64,000 nucleotides of DNA from Ochotona curzoniae (GCF_017591425.1 NW_024466599.1:73450501-73514500), one strand, 5' to 3'; positions 20,965 through 31,713 are shown, numbered from the stretch's first letter. Notes: generated from the letters alone by a model not told the origin. A program made the numbers and translations.

Positions 20965-21280
20965 TGTAGAATATTTATTATTTATTTATTTTGAAGTCCT
21001 GATTTACAGAGAGAAGAGGAGAGAGTGTGCGTGTGTGAGAGATCATTTCCATCCAGTATTTTACACACACCAGATGATGGCTAGTGCCCAGATTGAACGA
21101 AGCCATAGTCAAGAACCAGAAGCTTCCTTCATGTCTTTGATTGTGGGTAACCAGGACCCAAACACTTGGGCCATCTTCTACTGCTTGAGGTGGAGCAGCT
21201 GGTACATAAATGGGTGTTAATGTGGGATGCTGGCATCACAGGTTGTGGCTTTTCTGTTATGCAATGATGATGTCAGGCTG
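20965..21280 (-). mobile_element. C-type SINE, antisense
   Basis: TTTATTATTTATTTATTTTG, TACAGAGAGAAGAGGAGAGAG, AACCAGAAGCTTCCTTCATG, CATCTTCTACTGCTTG and TTCTGTTATGCAATGATGATG give the minus-strand order. Moderately diverged. Confidence 0.8.
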
Positions 21281-21504
21281 AACACTTTGATTTTAAGCTG
21301 TGATCTCTGGAGATGACAGATCATAAATTAGTCTCACTTGACATTGTCTTATTTTGTGGGATTCTGTTGCAGCCGAAAGCAAATATCCAATAGTACTAGC
21401 ATTTTAAATTTTCTGATGTTCATGTACATGTCAGAAATCAAAATGCCCACTGATAAAATTACACATCTCTGTGAGTTTGTAAGGAGATTGGGAAGAACTA
21501 TATA

Positions 21505-21834
21505 TTTTTTTTTAAGATTTATTTTTATTATTTTTTATTGGAATGGCGGATATACAGAGAGGAGAGACAGAGAGGAAGATCTTCCATCCGATGATTCACT
21601 CCCCAAGTGAGCCGCAACGGGTCGATACTATGCCGATCCGAAGCCAGGAGCCTCTTCCGGGTCTCCCACGCGGGTGCAGGGTCCCAAAGCTTTGGGCCGT
21701 CCTCGACTGCTTTCCCAGGCCACAGGCAGGGAGCTGGAAGGGAAGCGGGGCTGCCGGGATTAGAACCGGCGCCCATATGGGATCCCGGGCGTGCAAGGCG
21801 AGGACTTAACCACTTGCGCCACCGCGCCGGGCCC
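21505..21834 (-). mobile_element. Young C-type SINE, antisense, 16-bp TSD
   Basis: Nearly consensus copy, ending in CCACCGCGCCGGGCCC. Perfect TGGGAAGAACTATATA repeats flank it (21489-21504 and 21835-21850). The B-box region on its own strand reads GGTTCTAATCCCGGC, without the one-base deletion seen in other young copies. It shares ATAGTATCG and TTGCGGCTCAC with the copy at 30450. All the overlapping frames of 66-136 codons are SINE readthrough. Confidence 0.98.
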
Positions 21835-21884
21835 TGGGAAGAACTATATAACACAAAGAACAAAAATGGAATAATTAGCATCTG

Positions 21885-22110
21885 TATAATAATGATTTTT
21901 CTTTATCAAGCACCATCTTATGTCCCAGGCACTCTGGTATCCCTTTTGATTACATTAAAACACGCAATTGAATTCTCACACAAGCATATGGGTTTTACGT
22001 TACTATCCCCTTTATAGAGACAAGCAAATGGGATCCAGACAGGGAGAAAAGATAACCCATAGAAGGATTCCAAAATATAGCTATTGCATGGTATTAAGCT
22101 CAGGGTGGAC
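21885..22110 (-). mobile_element. MIR SINE, antisense, well preserved
   Basis: Reading plus, TATCAAGCACCATCTTATGTCCCAGGCACTC, ACATTAAAACACGCAATTGAATTCTCACA and CTATCCCCTTTATAGAGACAAGC follow the antisense MIR order 'gagcacttactatgtgccaggcact...taatcctcacaa...tattatccccattttacag'. Confidence 0.82.
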
Positions 22111-23129
22111 GTGGGGAAGTAAGGAAGAAATAAAAATTTTAGAAATGCAATCTATTCTAAAACGAAAGGTGGAATGCATCACCTTCTGCTGACATTTGCC
22201 ACATAAGAAAAAAGGAATGGGAGGGCATTCTGTGTTAAAGTCTAGAATGTCATCAATGATGGCTTTAAACGTTTCACTGCAAATTTCATGTTTGATATAC
22301 TATTGACAGTATAAACCAATCCATTAGATAATTCCGATTTTTCTGTGACCATAAATCTGGCAGAAAGAGCAATTTTGTGGTATATTGATGCACCTTCATA
22401 CTTGTTTCATAACTGGAATGAAGATACCATGGAACAGTATCTTGCACGTATTTCTGCATTGTTTTTGCAATGATGTCTTTTTTAAACATCATTTCAAACT
22501 TCTGATTCGCATGACAGGTAATATTGCTTCAATGTTTCCATAGCATTGTATCCCAAATGATTTTTCCATCACAGCAGTGTGGCTCCATTATTAATATCCT
22601 CAGAAGCTCTTAGAAAAGTTCAAAGAAAAAAAAAAAGAACTGTCAATCAGCCTTGGACATTCACTCAATTATAAACTCTTATCTTTAGAGTTCAAGAGAT
22701 ACAGTGCAAGTTTAAAGACCTGAGAAGGCGATTTCACAACAATGGTCCATAATGTTTTGTGACCACTGACATCTTACCTTTTTATATAATATGTTCATGG
22801 TTATCCAGTAATATCTAAAGTAGATGCTTCAATTTGAGCAACAGCTTGAGTTTAGAATATATGCATTTTGTGGTATTACATGCATATTAACTTCTATTAA
22901 TTTACCAATTAAAGATAAGTAATAGATCTTTTCCAAGTAGGATATTCTTTTCAGGTCCTGACCATCCTATCAGCAAAACAGCAGTGGGAACACGGTTACT
23001 GATTTGTTCTTCGTATCATCCTTTACTCTGGAGGCCACATAGGCAGCCACTTCTCCTTTAGTATCTGCATACTGTGTACATTCACAGGTACTTTCTATAT
23101 AAATACTTTCTAATAAAAATAAATGAATC
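22111..23129. other. Unassigned DNA
   Basis: About 1 kb without a recognised repeat or gene. The only notable tract is a short A-rich run near 22626-22640. Confidence 0.5.
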
Positions 23130-23458
23130 TTTCTCTCTTTCCTTCCTCCACTCCGTATTGGAAAGGCAGACATACAGAGAGGAGGGACAGAGAGAAAATC
23201 TTCCATCTGTTAGACAAATCCCCAAGAGGCCACAAGTGCCAGAGCTGAGCCAATCCGAAACCAGCAGCCAGGAACTTCTTCTATATCTCCCACACGGGTG
23301 CAGGGTCCCAAGGCTGTGGGCCATGCTTGACTTCTTTCCCAGGCCACAAGCAGGGAGCTGGATGGGAAGTGGAGCAGCCAGGATACTAACCAGCACACAC
23401 ATGGGATCCCAAAAAATGCAAGATAAGGATTTACCCACTAGACTTTCAGGCTGGTCCC
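23130..23458 (-). mobile_element. C-type SINE, antisense
   Basis: GTATTGGAAAGGCAGACATACAG, GGTGCAGGGTCCCAAGGCTGTGGGCC, CAAGCAGGGAGCTGGATGGG, ACACATGGGATCCC and a CTAGACTTTCAGGCTGGTCCC end. The 130- and 118-codon frames are readthrough. Confidence 0.88.
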
Positions 23459-23754
23459 TAAAATAAAACCTTTTCTTCCTAAAAAAAGAGTATTTTCTGT
23501 ATTTCTTCTACTTTTAATTTGTTTTATCATGTAGGTACTGTGGTAGAGAACGAATACTCTCCAGGATCACCACGTGATCAAATGCAATCAAACAATATTG
23601 AATGACAAAATATTACCAGCTCTGATGATTACAGAAGAATTGTAGGTAGTTACTTAGAAATGGGGAAAATGGGGTGTGAAAAGAGATGACATGGTGGAGC
23701 CACTAAGGAAGACCTGAATCTACCACATCAGGGTATTTTCATATAGAAAAAAAG

Positions 23755-23758
<4 letters not shown>
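23459..23758. other. Unassigned DNA
   Basis: Nothing is recognised between the SINE and the TG microsatellite. Confidence 0.45.

Positions 23759-23802
<44 letters not shown>
23759..23802. repeat. (GT)22 microsatellite
   Basis: Perfect dinucleotide tract. Confidence 0.97.
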
Positions 23803-23804
<2 letters not shown>

Positions 23805-23834
23805 TATTTTAAGCCATCAGGTTTGAGTTTGCTA

Positions 23835-24095
23835 TTTGTTGGCAGCTTAAGAGAAGCCTACAAATGCCTGCGACAACTGGGAATGCTGAGCCAAAGATGG
23901 AATTGGAGCTCTCAATCAGGTTTTCTACATAGGTACCTGACACTGAATTCCTTGAACCATCACTTGCAGATACACTAGGTGTGCACTGCCAGAAAGGAGC
24001 AATGGAGAGCAGTGCCAGTACTCATATCCAGTTCCTCCGATAGAGAATGTGATATCTACTGCGACATCTTGATGGCTAGAGCACAATCCCATCTC
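23835..24095 (-). mobile_element. Old SINE of the second C subtype, antisense
   Basis: GACAACTGGGAATGCTGAGCC, TCAATCAGGTTTTCTACATAGG and CTTGAACCATCACTTGC correspond to the complement of the rabbit-type '...acctgggtctcccacgtggg...tggctcaagt...' SINE order. The sense counterpart of this subtype is the copy at 51185. Strongly diverged. Confidence 0.55.
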
Positions 24096-24530
24096 CACTT
24101 AGCACCCTTTTCATGTTTTCCTAGCAGTTCTTGGGCATGCAGACTGAACTTACGTGTCATCACCAAAGAAGAAAAAATGCACATGCTTATGAATCTCCTA
24201 TTATTCCAACAGTGTCAAACAACCAGTACAACTTGATTTTATTTGTCAGACTAATTAAAAATACAACTTGAAGCATTCATTACCAAGATAACAATCATTC
24301 TTTGGGTGAGATAGGTGTCACTGTGTGGTTATCTTATGTAAAAATAATTAAGAAAGCTGGGTTTTTTTTTAAGGCGAATTATCATAATGTCCTTATATAT
24401 ATATTTTTCTTTTGGAGGGTGTATCACTAAGCAAATGATTAAACTGAGAAACATAGTGGTCAGTAGGATGTCTGGATCTGAGATTCCCTTCGAACCTTGA
24501 GAAATTCCATAGACAAAACATACTGTCCCC
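24096..24530. other. Unassigned DNA
   Basis: AT-rich with a TATATATATATTTTTC run near 24397. No repeat family or gene is recognised. Confidence 0.45.
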
Positions 24531-24546
24531 GAAGTTTCAATGTCTT

Positions 24547-24875
24547 TTTTTTAAAGATTTATTTTTTATTATGTTTTTATTGGAAAGGCAGATATACAGA
24601 GAGGAGAGACAGAGAGGAAGATCTTCCGTCCGATGATTCACTCCCCAAGTGAGCACAACGGCCGATGCTATGCCAATCTGAAGCCAGGAGCCTCTTCTGG
24701 GTCTCCCACGCGGGTGCAGGGTCCCAAAGCTTTGGACTGTCCTCGACTGCTTTCCCAGGCCACAGGCAGGGAGCTGGAAGGGAAGCGGGGCTGCTGGGAT
24801 AGAACCGGCGCCCATATGGGATCCTGGGCGTGCAAGGCGAGGACCTTAACCACTTGTGCCACCGCGCCGGGCCCT
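24547..24875 (-). mobile_element. Young C-type SINE, antisense, 16-bp TSD
   Basis: Consensus-like copy with perfect GAAGTTTCAATGTCTT repeats at 24531-24546 and 24876-24891. On its own strand the B-box region reads GGTTCTATCCCAGC, the one-base-deletion type. Overlapping frames of 64-118 codons on both strands are readthrough. Confidence 0.98.
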
Positions 24876-25129
24876 GAAGTTTCAATGTCTTAAGTCTGAC
24901 AATGATTATCCAAGAAAGAATTATCCCCCCCATTCAGAAGCACCTATGCAGAATATGCATTTTGTTAGGTCTTTTTGGAATGTTCTACCGGGAAATAGTA
25001 GTATCACAGTGGAACTTCACTCAAATTCGGTTCAAGTGTCAGACCTGATAACGATACTACACTCACCATAAGTACTCACATGGCATCACACACACACACC
25101 CAAAGACTGTGAAGGAGTCTCTGCTCATG

Positions 25130-25455
25130 TAACGTAGCTTTCTAGGCAGAAATGGAAAAGCTGCTGTCTTGGACAATTTTATAGTGGTGAGGCACCCAGA
25201 AACCATCAAACGTTCAGAAGAAAATGTAGGAAATAAGTCTAGAAGATACAGGCACAGGCAAACACTTCCTAGAAAACCCATCAAGCAAACAGGCCTTTAA
25301 CCACACTAAGAAGCTTCTGTACAGCATAGGAAACAGTGAACAAAGCAGAAAAGCAACCAACAGGGTAGGAGAATATAGTTGCACACTATGCAACAGAAGA
25401 TTAATATCTGGAATATATAAACAACTTCAGAATAACCATAACAACAGAACAAGCG
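25130..25455 (+). mobile_element. LINE-1 ORF2 3' fragment
   Basis: GAAAATGTAGGAAATAAGTC, ACAGGCACAGGCAAACACTTCC, AGAAGCTTCTGTACAGCATAGG, GGAGAATATAGTTGCACACTATGC and ATTAATATCTGGAATATATAAAC follow ORF2 C-terminal coding order. It resembles the stretch 45960-46090 of the larger L1 below. An internal deletion has removed the KWDLIK-type coding segment. Confidence 0.8.
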
Positions 25456-26097
25456 ATCCCTGCTCTTGCCCATGCCAGCAGTGTGATGACCCATATGGCT
25501 AGGGTGCTTTGCTTCTCCTCTTAGTTAAATGGTTCTTTTGTGTTTCAATGTTTGTGTTTTTTTATTTTGTGGTTGTTTATTTATTTATTCATTTTTGTGC
25601 CAAGCCTAATGACTTTGCTGTGAATTTTACCTTTTTGCACTTCCTAGTCATTTGCATTCTTTCCAATAAGCTCTTGTGATTCATTCATCGATCAGCCCTA
25701 AGAGACTCCATGATTGCTTCTGAGTGCCTGGGTTGTAAAGATCCCTTTCATCACTGTTTGCCACATCTCATGGGTAATGATGTTCTTGTTTATATTGTTG
25801 GTTCCTCAGCGCCATGTGCATCATGCAGTTGCAACAGTGTCTAGAAGAAGAGTTTTGATTTTTTTTATCAGTTTAGTGACACATTGGTAATGCTGCAGCA
25901 TGTAGTTTAACTTCACGTTGATGAAACTTTTCTGTTTTTCTCCCTGTTGTGCACTGTGGTTTCTGGTTCTGACCTTGAGGAGGTGTGTAATAGATGTGTA
26001 ACAGAGATTGACATGTCCAGATGTGGACACATAGTGCAGTATGTGTCTCTGAATCCAGACCAAAGAAGGACTTCCAGTGAAACAGTTGAAAGCATTC
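25456..26097. other. Unassigned, possibly antisense L1-derived
   Basis: No diagnostic match. The T-rich start (TTTTTTATTTTGTGG... TTTATTTATTTATTC) could be an antisense A-rich tail, followed by balanced-composition DNA. A minus-strand frame at 25873-26430 (185 codons, the longest here) mixes this stretch with SINE sequence and is not a gene candidate. Confidence 0.35.
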
Positions 26098-26099
26098 AA

Positions 26100-26430
26100 G
26101 GGCCCAGCGCAGTGGCCTAGCACCTAAAGTCCTTGCCTTGATTGTGCTGGGATCCCTTATGGGTGCCGGGTCTAATCCCAGCAGCTCCACTTCCCATCCA
26201 GCTTTTTGCTTGTGGCATGGAAAGGCATTCGAGGATGGTCCAAAGCCTTGGGACCCTGCATCCGTGTGGGAGACCTGGAGGAAGTTCCTGGCTCCTGGTT
26301 TTGGACTGGCACAGTACCGGCTGTTGCGCTCACTTGGGGAGTGAACCAGTGGACTGAAGATCTTCCTCTCTGTCTCTCCTCTCTGTATATATGACTTTGC
26401 AATTAAAAAAAAAATCTTTAAAACAAACAA
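26100..26430 (+). mobile_element. C-type SINE, sense
   Basis: GGGCCCAGCGCAGTGGCCTAG head, ATCCCTTATGGGTGCCGGG, GAGGATGGTCCAAAGCC, GCTCACTTGGGGAGTGAACC and an A10 plus TCTTTAAAAC tail. Intermediate age. Confidence 0.93.
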
Positions 26431-26434
26431 AAAA

Positions 26435-26620
26435 GAAAATATCCTGACAGTAGGATGCTGGACTTTCCAACATTGATGGGCTTATGACTATTCATGAAGG
26501 AACACCTATTGTATGCTGGAGTGGAAATCATTTAAGGGGAGGGGAGGGGAGGGAGACCAGAATCATAGAAACTATGGGACTGCATCATAAAGCAATAATA
26601 ATAATTAAAAAAAAGAAATA
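26435..26620 (+). mobile_element. LINE-1 3' UTR end, sense
   Basis: A G-rich tract (AGGGGAGGGGAGGGGAGGG) is followed by AGACCAGAATCATAGAAAC, GGGACTGCATCATAAAG and an (AAT)n/A-rich tail. This is the arrangement seen at the L1 3' end at 41100-41616, where GGGGGAATCCC, CTATGAAACTGTGTCATAAAATG and a tail follow each other. Confidence 0.6.
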
Positions 26621-27120
26621 AGCTTAATGAATGTTGCAGTTTGCAAAGAAATTACAAAACAACAATTTCAGGCTCTGGAATATCAAAGGTGGTGTTTTGT
26701 CTTAATTTATTAATGCATATATTTATATAATCAAGAGGAGGACTCATTATATTATATCATTTCTAACTTTATGTGCCTACAATTTATTGGGGTTGTCAGG
26801 ACAGGAAAATATAAATCCATTGGATTTTCTAGTGTCATTCTAGACATATTTCAAGGAGAATTAAGTTGGTTTGTTTTTGTTGTTGTTGTTTATTTGTTTA
26901 TTTTGTCTTGTTTTTTACCACTATATAACATTTGTTGATGATGTAAACTTCCAGGTTTTAGATAGTGGCAAATTTGATTTTAATTGATGCCATAAACACC
27001 ATTTCTGTATTAACTGTGATCATGTGGATGTGACAGAAATTTCTAATTTTCCCAAATATTTTTTAGGCACTTTACTCTTTATAATGAAAACACAACTACT
27101 GATATGGGGGGTGGACAGGT
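26621..27120. other. AT-rich unassigned DNA
   Basis: Contains a GTTTGTTTTTGTTGTTGTTG run near 26868-26890. No repeat family or gene is recognised. Confidence 0.45.
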
Positions 27121-27380
27121 TAGGGGAAACAGCCTTGTGGCTTAGTAACTAAAGCCTTTGCCCGTGACTCCAGCATCTCATACGGGCTCCTGGTTCAAGG
27201 CGTGGCTGCTCCAATTCTGATCCAGCTCCCTGTTGATAGCATGGGAGAAGTTGTGGTAGATGATTCAAATGAGAGATCCAAATAAAATTTCTGGTTCCTT
27301 GCTTCTGTCTAGCTCAGTGCTGACCTATGCGACCTATAGGGGACTGAACCAGCAGGTGGAATATTATCTATCTCTCTTTC

Positions 27381-27426
<46 letters not shown>

Positions 27427-27492
27427 ATATTTGTGTTTGTGTGTGTCCACGTGTGTATAACTTTGCCTTTTAAAATGAATATATCTTAAATT
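27121..27492 (+). mobile_element. C-type SINE with a TATC expansion
   Basis: AACAGCCTTGTGGCTTAGTAAC head, CAGCATCTCATACGGGCTCC, CCAGCTCCCTGTTGATAGC, then a (TATC)n array in the position of the normal CTCTGTCTCTCC block, and a TTTTAAAATGAATATATC tail. Confidence 0.82.
27381..27426. repeat. (TATC)11 microsatellite
   Basis: Tetranucleotide array grown from the CT-rich part of the surrounding SINE. Confidence 0.95.
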
Positions 27493-27519
27493 AAAATAAA
27501 AATACAGATTTGAGGTCAG

Positions 27520-27705
27520 TTGATGCTTGCCCCTGCAAATTAAACCCATGTTCCATTTCTGACAAGCTAGCTCTAATCCACGTTTAGCTGTAGCTTACTG
27601 CTAGTGTAGACCACAGGAGGCGGTTGTTGGTAGTGCATGCAATTTGTTCCCTACCACCCACATGTCAGACCTCGATTCGGTTCTTGGCTTAAATTTTTCT
27701 TAACT
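27520..27705 (+). mobile_element. Probable old C-type SINE fragment
   Basis: CCCATGTTCCATTTCTGAC and CCTACCACCCACATGTCAGACC, then CGGTTCTTGGCT, resemble the older 'ctgccacccatgtgggagacc...gttcctggct' SINE order. Weak match. Confidence 0.35.
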
Positions 27706-28029
27706 TTCTAGGATAATAACACTATTTTCATCTGTTGATTTCTTATCACCGGTACTTTGATAATTTTAGTATAAATAAGGTGTATCCTCTAGAAATATAA
27801 GTGACATTTTCTTAGTAGCATGTTTCCTAAAGATGTTTCATGATTTATCTTAACTTATTGCATAAATTACTCAACAGTGCATGCAACTCAAGAGAAAGGC
27901 ATTTGAAAATCACTTCTCAGACAATGAAAACATTCGTTTTATTATATTCTAAGACAGTGAGTTTTAAATGGCCTTAACTTTTTAAATGCTCATTATTTAT
28001 TTGCTTAAAAGTTTCTGCAAATATTATTA
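27706..28029. other. AT-rich unassigned DNA
   Basis: Nothing is recognised. Confidence 0.5.
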
Positions 28030-28315
28030 TTTAAAAGGGCAGAGTGAAAGAGTAGAGAGAGAGAAAGAGAGGGCACGAGGGCAACTGATATGTGCTGGTT
28101 CTACCCTCAAATTATTGCACTGATAAGGCCTGAACCGGGCTGAAGCCAGGAGCCAGGAGCTTCACTGTGTGCTCCAATATAGAGAGCAGAGGCCCAGACA
28201 CGTTGGCAAGGAGTTAGATCAGATGTGGAGCGGCTAGGATTTGAACCAGCACCCATATGGGAGGCTGGCAACACAGTGGGTGGCTTAATTTGCAACTCTA
28301 CAACATAGACCCCTA
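28030..28315 (-). mobile_element. C-type SINE, antisense, diverged
   Basis: AGAGAGAGAAAGAGAGGGC, GAAGCCAGGAGCCAGGAGC (two heptamers), AGTTAGATCAGATGTGGAGC, AACCAGCACCCATATGGGAGG and an ACAACATAGACCCC end. Confidence 0.8.
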
Positions 28316-29703
28316 TTTTCCAATATTTGAATATATTTATACTGTAAAGTTAATATGAAATGATAGAAAAAATAGATATTGTTGATTTAATAATGTTTGC
28401 ATACTTTCGCTCTTATTACTTAAACTGTAATTTCATTTCAGTATTCGTCCCTTGATGATTTTGAGTTTGTTATTGCTGTTTTTAGGCCATTTCTTTTCTT
28501 TTAAAATCATATTAAAAAATGAAAGGAAAGAATATATTTACAGCACAAGTTGTTAAATATGAATTACTGTATATTTCTGTGTTGATGAACTGAAAAAAAG
28601 AAATATTGCAATTCACATATTTTCCACCCATCGCATAGTCGTGAAGGGATACTTATTTTTTAGTCATAATATATCTAATGCAAGAACTTGCAAAATCCAC
28701 AAGCTGCAAAATTCCAGCAAATGCACACATTCTGAGAACTCATCATCCCTGCTTCCTGTCCGAGCTGAATCCACTGGGCGTGATACACAAACCGCTGAGG
28801 AAATGAGCTTTTTCCACTTGCTCGGCAACACGGATGGTATTTAACACAAGAGTTGTATGATTGGAAAAATATATATATATATTATTTTTTATCTTATATG
28901 GAGATCCAGAAAAAAACATCATTCTTAGCATTTAAATTAAAATTTCTGTAAGTAATGTTGATGGAAATTACTAATTCCATTTGATAAAACCCTGGCAAGC
29001 AATGGCTAGGATAGCGACATTTTTAAATACCTCGCGCTCTTAACAAATACTTTAATTAAAGAGAAAAGTAACACTCATCAGTCTGCTGAGCCTTTTGCTT
29101 AAAAAACAAATGAAGTTCCTAATTTTTTTGACATTTTCCTCAGACACAGTGGAGCCCGAATCCTACATTTTAAACTTTTGATTAGCATGGTGGTTAAGTA
29201 CTTGCGTTTTTCTATACATGAGTAATAAACTCATCTCTTTTAAAATAAAATGTTATTGACTCTCTTTCACAAAGTCCTTGCTTGTAAAAGAATTTTTTTT
29301 TCTCCACTTAATGTGAGCATATGTAAATGCTGACACTAATATACTGTTTCCTCTCTGTGCATATTGACAACCCATCAGCCCTCAGTAAAAATGATACTCT
29401 TCTAAATATAACAGAAATTTAAAAAAATATTCTAAAATATCCACCGCAAGTGATGTGTGGACAGGATTTCAGAGGGCAGGCGTTTCATGCAACAGTCAAG
29501 TTGCCAGTTGGCATACTTTAATGCCTTGTCTTTGTGACCAGTGTTAGTCCTGCCTCTACCTCCCACCCAGCTCCCAGTAACGCAGGGGGCACTTAGTTCC
29601 CTGCTAATCCATGTGATACATGGGTAGAATCCCAGGGTTCTTACCCTCGCCTGGCCCATCCTCAGCTGCTAGATAAGTGATTTGTCTATTTTTCTATTCT
29701 TTT
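28316..29703. other. Repeat-poor unassigned DNA
   Basis: About 1.4 kb with no recognised SINE or L1. A less AT-rich part at 28640-28850 and another at 29440-29660 contain short open frames on one or both strands, without domains I can name. Reasonable places to test for conserved non-coding sequence. Confidence 0.4.
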
Positions 29704-30048
29704 TTTTAGAAAAGATTTATCCATTTTCATTGGAAAGGTAGATTCACATAGACAAGAAAGAGCTTCCATGCGCTGGCTCTCTGCCACCTGGCCAAAATGA
29801 ACAGTTTAACCAATCCAAAGCCAGGAGTCAGGGGCCAGGGGCCAGGAGCCAGGAGTCAGGAGTTTCTTCCAAGTCTTCAAGTTGGGTTCAGGGTCTCAAC
29901 GGTTTGTGCCATTCTCTGCTGTTTTTCCAGGTCACACACAGGGAGCCACATGGGGAGAGCAGCAGCCAGGACATGAACCAACATCCATATGAGATGTTGC
30001 CACTTGTAGGTGGATGATTAGCCAGTTGAGCCATTTCACAAGCCCCTG
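29704..30048 (-). mobile_element. C-type SINE, antisense, heptamer-expanded
   Basis: TTTTCATTGGAAAGGTAGATTC, CCAATCCAAAGCCAGGAGTC, GGTTCAGGGTCTCAACGG and TTGAGCCATTTCACAAGCCCC. Between 29820 and 29865 the GGAGCCA/GGGGCCA heptamer has expanded to about six variants. Confidence 0.85.
29822..29865 (-). repeat. Heptamer array (GGAGCCA-type) inside a SINE
   Basis: Successive 7-base units CCAGGAG, TCAGGGG, CCAGGGG, CCAGGAG, CCAGGAG, TCAGGAG occupy the place where young SINEs have a single CCAGGAG. Confidence 0.9.
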
Positions 30049-30084
30049 TTCTCTCTTCCTTTCACATTAAATGAATATATACAA

Positions 30085-30432
30085 TTGTTTTTGATTTATT
30101 ATTACTATTATTGTTATTATTATTATTTTCAATTAAAAAGACAGAGTCACAGAGAGTAAGAAAGAATGAGAAAGGGTGATCTTCCATCCCCTGGTTTACT
30201 CCCCTAATGGATGCAATGGACAGAGCTGAGATGATTGGACACCGGGAGCCACCGATTTCTCTCGGGTCTCCCACAAGGGTACTGGGGCCCAGGGAGTTGA
30301 GCCTTCTTCTGTTGCTTTCCCAGTTCGTAATCAGGGAGCTGGAATGGAAGTGGAGCAGCCAGGACTCCAACTGGCACCCAGATGGCATTCCAGTGGTGCA
30401 GGCAGGTTAAGCTATTAGGACCAGCAGTCCCT
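30085..30432 (-). mobile_element. C-type SINE, antisense, with ATT-rich tail
   Basis: (ATT)n tail at about 30095-30128, then AAAAAGACAGAGTCACAGAG, TTTACTCCCCTAATGGATGC, AGCTGGAATGGAAGTGGAGC and CTATTAGGACCAGCAGTCCC. Lies just upstream of the young SINE at 30450, which inserted into its edge. Confidence 0.85.
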
Positions 30433-30449
30433 AAATAAATACATTTTTA

Positions 30450-30786
30450 TTTTATTTTTTTAAAGATTTATTTTTATTATTTTTTCATTGGAAAGGCGGA
30501 TATACAGAGAGGAGAGACAGAGAGCAAGATCTTCCGTCCGATGATTCACTCCCCAAGTGAGCCGCAACGGCCGATACTATGCCAATCCGAAGCCAGGAGC
30601 CTCTTCTGGGTCTCCCACGCGGGTGCAGGGTCCCAAAGCTTTGGGCCGTCCTCGACTGCTTTCCCAGGCCACAGGCAGGGAGCTGGAAGGGAAGTGGGGC
30701 TGCCGGGATTAGAACCGGCGCCCATATGGGATCCCGGGCGTGCAAGGCGAGGACCTTAACCACTTGCGCCACCGCGCCGGGCCCAG
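30450..30786 (-). mobile_element. Young C-type SINE, antisense, with TSD
   Basis: Consensus-like copy ending CCACCGCGCCGGGCCCAG. Flanks TAAATACATTTTTA (30436-30449) and TAAATGCATTTTTA (30787-30800) differ at one base. The B-box region is the undeleted type. It shares the ATAGTATCG and TTGCGGCTCAC variants with the copy at 21505. Confidence 0.97.
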
Positions 30787-30800
30787 TAAATGCATTTTTA

Positions 30801-31365
30801 AAAGAATCAAAGTAATCCTAAAAGTAAAGCCATTTATTATGCAACAAAAATTTGGTGTTAGTAAAAATCCAAAAAAATAAACTATATGTACAAATACAAT
30901 CACACACACAAGGAAGGGATTTTTTAAAAATCATTTACTTTGTTCTTATTGTCACTGAAATACCGTACTGTTTGTTCTACTTTCTTAGTCCTTGAGTGAA
31001 GAAAAACCAAATAACTACTACTAAGTCTCATATTTTAACTTTCAAAATAGTCTTTTTAACCTTAGGAATTCGGAGCAAGTAGACAAAGAAATTATCTGAA
31101 TGTTACACAATTCCCCCATCTCAGCCACAGGATTAGGTGCAACACAGGACAGATGTATGCTCCGCACAGGGCTCCTACCTGCCACAACTCCTGAAGTTGA
31201 GAACGGATTCCGAACTCCAGAGCAAAGCTGGGACTTCAGTCATTACTCCCTCTTCGTGCTCTGGAAAGGGGGTGAGTCCTGTACAGAAAATATCTTGCAT
31301 GACACTGGACTTGAAGTAGGTACATCCAAGTGAATAAGGCTTTAGATGTTCAGATATCGCACAGT
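30801..31365. other. Unassigned DNA before the LTR-like block
   Basis: The segment 31100-31330 is GC-richer, with two overlapping open frames (77 and 60 codons, plus strand) and no domain I know. It could be single-copy DNA or unrecognised retroviral flank. Confidence 0.35.
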
Positions 31366-31713
31366 GCTAAGACTGCCGGAGTCCAGCTCCAGCCGAGTTC
31401 GGAGCTCGGGAAGGGTGCGTGGAGTCGGCGATAAAGAAAGACACAGACACAGGCATTTGGTGCGTTCTCACAACAGCTCCGGAAAAAACTGTCCTTTTTA
31501 TTTACTTAAAAACCCTTCTCAAGTTTCTGTACAAGTAACTATTCTATTTTTTTTTCTTTTCAAAATTAAGGGGGCATGTACAGACATTTGATCATTCCGT
31601 CTGTACTCCAAGGCTAAGCAGGTGCTCCTAAAGATAATTTTGCAAAATACTGTATTCATATTCTTCAAAGCAAGTTATTGTTTATTCTTCAACAGTAGCC
31701 ATGGAGCAACAGC
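31366..31713 (-). mobile_element. Probable solo LTR, ERV2/ERVK-like, antisense
   Basis: On the minus strand the block starts TGTTGCTCCATGGC and ends AGACTGCCGG...TTAGCA-type sequence, giving TG...CA ends and about 348 bases. In between, AATAAA (in AAGTAAATAAAAAGGACAG) is followed by the U5-like GTCTTTCTTTATCGCCGACTCC and CCCGAGCTCCGAACTCGG, an arrangement typical of betaretrovirus-like R-U5. No gag, pol or env frame adjoins it, so it is a solo LTR or a fragment. Flanking 6-base duplications are not clean (GCACAG before, GCCAGG after), so the outer end could lie elsewhere between 31700 and 32100. Confidence 0.55.

Noticed and set aside
25873..26430. 185-codon minus-strand reading frame, the longest in the window
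   Set aside because: It runs through an antisense read of the SINE at 26100-26430 into unassigned DNA. No domain, no start context, no homologous family.
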